From UBA11524 sp964542315 (GTDB taxonomy: Bacteria; Bacillota; Clostridia; Christensenellales; Aristaeellaceae): 9,942 nt of DNA. The stretch lies in contig CAZIUA010000088.1 of the NCBI GenBank assembly GCA_964542315.1, forward strand, positions 1 through 9,942. The letters are read 5' to 3'. The notes below the pieces were generated by a model that saw only the letters and a list, made by a program, of their open reading frames with translations, had not been told where the DNA came from and did not search any database. Of the stretch, positions 5,976-9,942 are shown piece after piece. Position numbers and translations under genes: made by a program. The number at the start of each line of letters is the position of its first letter. Positions within the stretch are counted from its first letter, which is position 1.

Positions 5976-7778
5976 ATGAAAGAACTCAAATTTGCGGGCC
6001 GGTACATCGCGCGCCACTGGTGGCAGTATGTGCTGGGCATCCTCGCCCTGTATGTGGTGGATCAGGTGAACGTATATGTGCCTGAATTCACCGGCAATAT
6101 CATCGACGGCCTGACCGATGGCACGCTGAACCTGGACGGCGCGATGAAGATCGTCTGGACGATCGTGCTGATGGGTGCAGCCATCGCCCTGGGCCGCTTT
6201 GGCTGGCGATTCTTTATCTTCGGCGCGGCGCGCTCCATCGAAAGGGAGATGCGCGGCGATATGTACGCCCATCTGTCCCGGCTGAGTATGCGCTATTTCA
6301 ACCAGCACAAGACCGGCGACCTGATGGCGCATTTCACCAATGACCTGCAGAGCGTCCGCTCCCTGCTGGGCATGACCGTCATCACCGCCTTTGATGCCAC
6401 CGTCATGCTGCTGCTGGTGCTGATGAATATGATCACCTACGTCAGCCCGAAGCTGACCGTCGTGGCGGTCATCCCCCTGCTGATCATCGCCGTGGGCGAT
6501 TTCTTCTACGGCAAGGTGATGCATAAGCGCTTCATGGCCAAGCAGGCGGCCTTCTCCGACCTGACCGATCAGGTGCAGGAGACCATCAGCGGCATCCGCG
6601 TGATCAAGGCGTTCGTGCAGGAGCGCAAGGAGCTTTATGCCTTCGCACAGACCACCGCCCGCACCAAGGACAAGAACCTGAACGTCGTCCGCCTGCAGGC
6701 GCTGATGATGCCCATCATGGACCTGATCATCGGCACCTCGACCCTGCTGACCCTGCTCTATGGCGGCTATCTGGCCATCGAGGGCGAGATCACCGTGGGC
6801 CAGTTTGTGGCGTTCAACAGCTATGTGGGTATGCTCGTCTGGCCGATGATGGCTGTGGGCGAGTGCATCACCAACATCAGCCAGGGTTTGGCGTCCCTGG
6901 GGCGCATCCACCACATCTTTAAGGAGCAGCCCGAGATCACCGACGGCGAAAAGACCGATCACAGCCTGACGGAGCTCAAGGGCGAGATCCGGCTGGATCA
7001 CCTGACCTTTGCCTATCCGGATATGCCCGATGTGAAGGTGCTCGATGACATCTCTGTCACGGTGAAGCCCGGCGAAACGCTGGCCATCCTGGGACGCACC
7101 GGTTCCGGCAAGTCCACCATCCCGAGCCTGCTGGTCCGCCTGTATGACGTGGCGGACGGCATGATCTCCATCGACGGCCGCGACTTGAAGGAGATCCCGC
7201 TGGGGCTGCTGCGCGAGAGCGTCGCCTGCGTCCCCCAGGACGGCTTCCTCTTCTCCGACACGCTGCAGAACAATATCGCCTTCGGCAGCCGCGAGAATGA
7301 CCTCGACGCTGTGGAGCAGGCGGCGCGTCTGGCCTGCATCCATGACAATATCGCCGAATTCCCCGATCAGTATCAGACCGTCGTGGGCGAGCGCGGCGTG
7401 ACCCTCTCCGGCGGGCAGAAGCAGCGCTCTTCCATCGCCCGTGCGCTGATGAAGACCGCCTCGCCCCAGTCCCATGCGCCCATCCTCATCCTGGATGACG
7501 CACTCTCCGCCGTGGACACCGATACCGAGCGCAACATCCTGGACAATTTGAAGACCCTGCGCGGCGAATCCCGCACGACCATCATCATCGCGCACCGCAT
7601 TTCCACCATTCAGGACGCGGATCACATCCTCGTGCTGGACGACGGCCGTGCGGCGGAATACGGCACACATGCGGAGCTGATGGCGCAGGAGGGCATCTAC
7701 AAGTCCCTGTTTGAGAAGCAGCAGCTGGAAAAGCAGCTCAGCGAGGATCATTCGGAAGGGGGTGAAGGCAATGTCTGA
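5976..7778 (+). CDS. Heterodimeric ABC exporter subunit, YheI-like, degenerate Walker B
   Basis: This 600-residue half-transporter of the type IV (ABCB-like, multidrug/lipid) exporter class has an N-terminal six-helix membrane domain (about 1-310) and a C-terminal ATPase domain (about 335-580). Walker A is GRTGSGKST (373-381), the Q-loop Gln is Q421, the signature is a canonical LSGGQ (477-481), and the H-loop His is H540. Walker B reads LILDD with D508 where the catalytic Glu normally sits. This is the known mark of the subunit supplying Walker motifs to the degenerate site in heterodimers such as TM287/288, LmrCD and BmrCD. The ATG at 5976 is chosen because AAGGAGG lies 5 bases upstream; in-frame TTG 5925 and ATG 5928 lack good sites. 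The last 8 bases overlap the partner gene, so the subunits should be made together. The transported substrate (drug, lipid or peptide) is not shown by the sequence. Confidence 0.95.
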   Translation: MKELKFAGRYIARHWWQYVLGILALYVVDQVNVYVPEFTGNIIDGLTDGTLNLDGAMKIVWTIVLMGAAIALGRFGWRFFIFGAARSIEREMRGDMYAHLSRLSMRYFNQHKTGDLMAHFTNDLQSVRSLLGMTVITAFDATVMLLLVLMNMITYVSPKLTVVAVIPLLIIAVGDFFYGKVMHKRFMAKQAAFSDLTDQVQETISGIRVIKAFVQERKELYAFAQTTARTKDKNLNVVRLQALMMPIMDLIIGTSTLLTLLYGGYLAIEGEITVGQFVAFNSYVGMLVWPMMAVGECITNISQGLASLGRIHHIFKEQPEITDGEKTDHSLTELKGEIRLDHLTFAYPDMPDVKVLDDISVTVKPGETLAILGRTGSGKSTIPSLLVRLYDVADGMISIDGRDLKEIPLGLLRESVACVPQDGFLFSDTLQNNIAFGSRENDLDAVEQAARLACIHDNIAEFPDQYQTVVGERGVTLSGGQKQRSSIARALMKTASPQSHAPILILDDALSAVDTDTERNILDNLKTLRGESRTTIIIAHRISTIQDADHILVLDDGRAAEYGTHAELMAQEGIYKSLFEKQQLEKQLSEDHSEGGEGNV

Positions 7779-9663
7779 GTTCGTCCGTGGGCTGAAAAGC
7801 AAGGAAAAGAACGACGTGCAGTATGAAGGCAGTGCCTTCCTCCGCCTGATGGGGTATCTCAAGCCCTACATCAAGACCGTGCTGATCTGCTTCGTGCTCG
7901 TCACGATCCTGACGGCGCTGGATCTCTACCGCCCGATGCTCATCGGCGATGCCATCGATAAGTACATCCTCACCATGGAGGAGGGCGCGGTCTCCGACGA
8001 CACCAATTTGTCCGAGGCGGAATTAGCTGAAGCGGCCACCCTCACCCGGCAGGACCGCATTCAGGGCATCATGAAGACCGGCGTGCTCTACATGGGCGTG
8101 CTGCTCGTGGCCTTCATCTGCAACCGCAAGCAATACCTGCTCATCCAGGAGATGGGCCAGAACATCGTCTATACCCTGCGCATGGAGCTGATGGAGCATG
8201 TGCAGAGCCTGTCCATGCGCTTCTTCGACACCACGCCCGTGGGACGTATCGTCACCCGCATCACCAACGATACCGAGGCCATCAACGACCTGTATGCCAA
8301 CATCATCGTCCGCCTGTTCCGCAATGTGATCAAGATCATCGGCCTGATGGTGGTCATGCTGGCGCTGGATGTGAAGATGGCGCTGCTCTCGCTGGTCATG
8401 GTGCCTGTGGTGGCCGTGCTGACCTTCATCTTCCGCCGCCTGAGCCGCAAGTGCTATCAGGTCGTCAAGACCCGCCTGACTGCGCTGAACACCTTCCTCT
8501 CCGAGCATCTGTCCGGCATGCGCGTCATCCAGATCTTCAACCGCGAGAAGGAAAAGTGCGATGAGTTCGACCAGAAGAACAAGGAGCTCTACGACGCCGG
8601 CTTCCGCGAAATGATGATCTTCGGCATCTTCCGCCCGCTGATCTACTTCGCCTCCATCGTCGCGACCGCCATCATCCTGGGCGGCGGCAGCTCCCAGGTG
8701 CTCTCCGGCGTCATCTCCATCGGCACGCTGTACATGTTCACCCAGTACATCAGCCAGCTGTTCACCCCCATCCAGGAGCTGGCGGAAATGTTCACCACCA
8801 TTCAGTCCGCTATTGCATCGGCGGAAAAGATCTTCACCCTCATGGACGTCAAGCCCATCGTGACGGAGCAGGAGGAGCCCGTCCGTCCGGCGGAGATCAA
8901 GGGGCGGATCGAGTTCGACCATGTCTGGTTCGCGTATGAGACCAAGGATGGCGAAACGCCCACGCCCGAAAACGCTGGCAACGAAAACTGGATCCTGCGC
9001 GATGTGTCCTTCGTCATCGAGCCGGGGCAGAAGGTGGCCTTCGTCGGCGCAACGGGCGCTGGCAAGTCCTCCATCCTCAACCTGATCGGCCGCTATTATG
9101 ACATCCAGAAGGGCAGCATCCGCATCGACGGCATTGACATCCGCCAGATGAGCCGCGAGCAGATCCGCGCCGCCATTGGCCAGGTGCAGCAGGATGTGTT
9201 CATCTTCACCGGCGATATCAAGCATAATATCCGCCTGCGGGATGAATCCATCACCGATGAGGCCATCCGCGAGGCCGCGCATCACACCAACGCCTCCCAC
9301 TTCATCGAGCGTCTGCCCCATCAGTATGACGAGCGAGTGACGGAACGCGGCGCGACCTTCTCCTCCGGCCAGCGCCAGCTGCTCTCTTTCGCCCGCACGC
9401 TCGCTTACGATCCCAAGATCCTCATCCTGGACGAAGCCACCGCCAACATCGACACCGAGACCGAGCAGTGGATCCAGGACGCGGTTCAGACGCTGATGGA
9501 GGGCCGCACGTCCATCATGGTGGCGCACCGTTTGTCCACCATCCAGCACTGCGACCGCATCATCGTCATGCATCACGGCAAGATCCGCGAATCCGGCACC
9601 CATCAGGAGCTGCTGGAGCAAGGCGGCATCTACAAGAAGCTGTACCAGCTGCAGCTGGCCTGA
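7771..9663 (+). CDS. Heterodimeric ABC exporter subunit, YheH-like, catalytic Glu present
   Basis: This 630-residue partner half-transporter has six predicted membrane helices in about 30-345 and an ATPase domain in about 378-625. Walker A is GATGAGKSS (426-434), the Q-loop is at about Q474, Walker B LILDE carries the catalytic E555, and H586 is the H-loop His. Its signature is FSSGQ (530-534), not LSGGQ. It therefore contributes the catalytic half of the consensus site and the weakened signature of the degenerate site, complementing the upstream subunit. An acidic, hydrophilic insert at about 68-98 between the first two helices should lie outside the cell, as in BmrD-like subunits. A second small insert at about 391-407 sits early in the ATPase domain. 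The ATG at 7771 has AAGGGGGTGA (7756-7765) 5 bases upstream; the open frame extends 20 codons further up to a TTG without support. The gene is followed within 21 bases by a terminator, so it ends the operon. Confidence 0.95.
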   Translation: MSEFVRGLKSKEKNDVQYEGSAFLRLMGYLKPYIKTVLICFVLVTILTALDLYRPMLIGDAIDKYILTMEEGAVSDDTNLSEAELAEAATLTRQDRIQGIMKTGVLYMGVLLVAFICNRKQYLLIQEMGQNIVYTLRMELMEHVQSLSMRFFDTTPVGRIVTRITNDTEAINDLYANIIVRLFRNVIKIIGLMVVMLALDVKMALLSLVMVPVVAVLTFIFRRLSRKCYQVVKTRLTALNTFLSEHLSGMRVIQIFNREKEKCDEFDQKNKELYDAGFREMMIFGIFRPLIYFASIVATAIILGGGSSQVLSGVISIGTLYMFTQYISQLFTPIQELAEMFTTIQSAIASAEKIFTLMDVKPIVTEQEEPVRPAEIKGRIEFDHVWFAYETKDGETPTPENAGNENWILRDVSFVIEPGQKVAFVGATGAGKSSILNLIGRYYDIQKGSIRIDGIDIRQMSREQIRAAIGQVQQDVFIFTGDIKHNIRLRDESITDEAIREAAHHTNASHFIERLPHQYDERVTERGATFSSGQRQLLSFARTLAYDPKILILDEATANIDTETEQWIQDAVQTLMEGRTSIMVAHRLSTIQHCDRIIVMHHGKIRESGTHQELLEQGGIYKKLYQLQLA

Positions 9664-9683
9664 CGCATTCACTCGCATCCCCA

Positions 9684-9721
9684 CCCCGGTGCAGCTTTCG
9701 GGCCGCATCGGGGCTTTTTTT
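9684..9721 (+). terminator. Rho-independent terminator of the exporter operon
   Basis: CCCCGGTGC (9684-9692) pairs with GCATCGGGG (9705-9713) in a 9-bp stem with one G-U pair and a 12-base loop. One C and then seven T residues (9715-9721) follow. It lies 21 bases after the last exporter stop on the coding strand, the textbook position and form for an intrinsic terminator. It separates the exporter transcript from the GH3 gene. Confidence 0.88.
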
Positions 9722-9730
9722 GCCGCGGAT

Positions 9731-9763
9731 CGCATGAACTGCCGTTTTCACCGCATGAACTGC
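9731..9763 (+). repeat. 12-bp direct repeat, 21-bp spacing (possible operator)
   Basis: CGCATGAACTGC occurs exactly at 9731-9742 and again at 9752-9763. The starts are 21 bp apart, two turns of the DNA helix, so both copies face the same side. The pair lies just past the terminator and 87 bases before the GH3 start codon. Same-face direct repeats at this spacing are how AraC-family activators bind (for example the araI half-sites), and such regulators often control glycosidase genes. Binding by any regulator is inference. The repeat unit is not itself palindromic, which argues against a LacI-type site. Confidence 0.5.
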
Positions 9764-9834
9764 AAAAAACGAGGCAGGATTCAACACTTTTTTGTGTAAA
9801 TATGTAAGGTAGTTTGATAGTTTTTTTGCTGCTG
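9764..9834 (+). promoter_or_regulatory. AT-rich upstream region of the GH3 gene, probable promoter
   Basis: This stretch is sharply more AT-rich than the rest of the window and contains T-runs at 9788-9793 and 9821-9827 and the inverted repeat ACAC-TTTTTT-GTGT (9784-9797). Because it follows a strong terminator and precedes a good ribosome binding site, the promoter of the GH3 gene should lie here. No pair of boxes matches TTGACA and TATAAT well: candidates such as TAAATA (9797-9802) or TATGTA (9801-9806) match only three of six positions. A weak core promoter needing an activator would fit the direct repeat just upstream. The exact start of transcription cannot be given. Confidence 0.45.
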
Positions 9835-9849
9835 AAAGGAGATAGCAGG

Positions 9850-9942
9850 ATGGATCATCAGGAAATTTTGCGTGCCATGACGCTGCTGGAAAAGTGTGCG
9901 TATCTCTCAGGAGCGGACGTGTGGCACACGCATGCGGTGGAG
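9850..9942 (+). CDS. Glycoside hydrolase family 3 (beta-glucosidase-like), N-terminal fragment
   Basis: This open frame runs off the window after 31 codons. The visible peptide includes MTLLEKCAYLSGAD followed by VWHTHAVE. It matches the characteristic opening of GH3 beta-glucosidases, where a MTLEEK-type helix is followed by a LSGADFWHT-type segment. Such enzymes release terminal glucose or related sugars from oligosaccharides, and members without a signal peptide, as appears here, act in the cytosol. The ATG at 9850 follows AAAGGAGA (9835-9842) by 7 bases. The gene stands apart from the upstream operon, behind a terminator and an AT-rich control region. The catalytic residues lie beyond the window, so activity and exact sugar specificity cannot be judged. 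The short fragment uses codons such as TCA that the upstream genes mostly avoid, but 31 codons are too few to argue for transfer. Confidence 0.83.
   Translation, partial: MDHQEILRAMTLLEKCAYLSGADVWHTHAVE

Noticed and set aside
3879..7862. A 1327-codon open frame on the - strand opposite the ABC-F gene and first exporter gene
   Set aside because: It is codon-aligned with both sense genes and exists because those genes avoid TTA, CTA and TCA codons in GC-rich DNA. It crosses two clear ABC genes, and its product is a His/Gln/Leu/Asp-rich sequence with no recognisable domain.
8023..9735. A 570-codon open frame on the - strand opposite the second exporter gene
   Set aside because: It is also codon-aligned with the sense gene and ends exactly where that gene uses a rare TTA codon (8023-8025). 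It has no protein motif, and its start lies beyond the exporter terminator.
9784..9797. ACAC-TTTTTT-GTGT as a second terminator
   Set aside because: The stem has only four pairs, with the T-run in the loop and not after the stem.

Overview
The window comes from a GC-rich (by eye about 60% G+C) bacterium, most likely a Firmicute of the class Clostridia living in a gut or similar host-associated setting. The reasons are strong Shine-Dalgarno sites (GGAGG-type) before nearly every gene, a YycJ-type metallo-hydrolase, a YdiF/Uup-type ABC-F protein, a YheI/YheH-type heterodimeric exporter, a LicD protein and the start of a GH3 glycosidase. All genes lie on the + strand. The genus cannot be decided from the sequence.

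Layout. A LicD-family transferase occupies 3-749; its upstream context is cut off. After an 82-base gap comes a tightly packed run that reads as one transcription unit: a YycJ-like MBL-fold hydrolase (832-1641), a CPBP membrane protease overlapping it by 4 bases (1638-2429), an exported HEXXH metallopeptidase-like protein that starts at TTG (2449-3951), an ABC-F ATPase (3969-5876), and, after a 99-base structured leader, two half-transporters of a heterodimeric ABC exporter that overlap by 8 bases (5976-7778 and 7771-9663). A strong rho-independent terminator (9684-9721) closes the run. A separate transcription unit begins beyond it: an AT-rich upstream region with a 12-bp direct repeat spaced 21 bp apart, then the first 31 codons of a GH3 beta-glucosidase-like gene (9850 to the window edge).

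How the genes may work together. The two exporter subunits form one machine with one consensus and one degenerate ATP site, visible in the motifs. The ABC-F protein is a cytosolic ribosome-associated ATPase and not a transporter. The hydrolase, membrane protease and exported peptidase-like protein share the transcript, but no common pathway is evident.

No mobile element, CRISPR array, tRNA or rRNA was seen, and I found no convincing new multi-gene system. The points most worth following up are the exported HEXXH protein, the 21-bp-spaced direct repeat before the GH3 gene, and the two competing hairpins before the exporter genes. The longest stretch without a gene is 9664-9849, described under the terminator, repeat and upstream-region entries.
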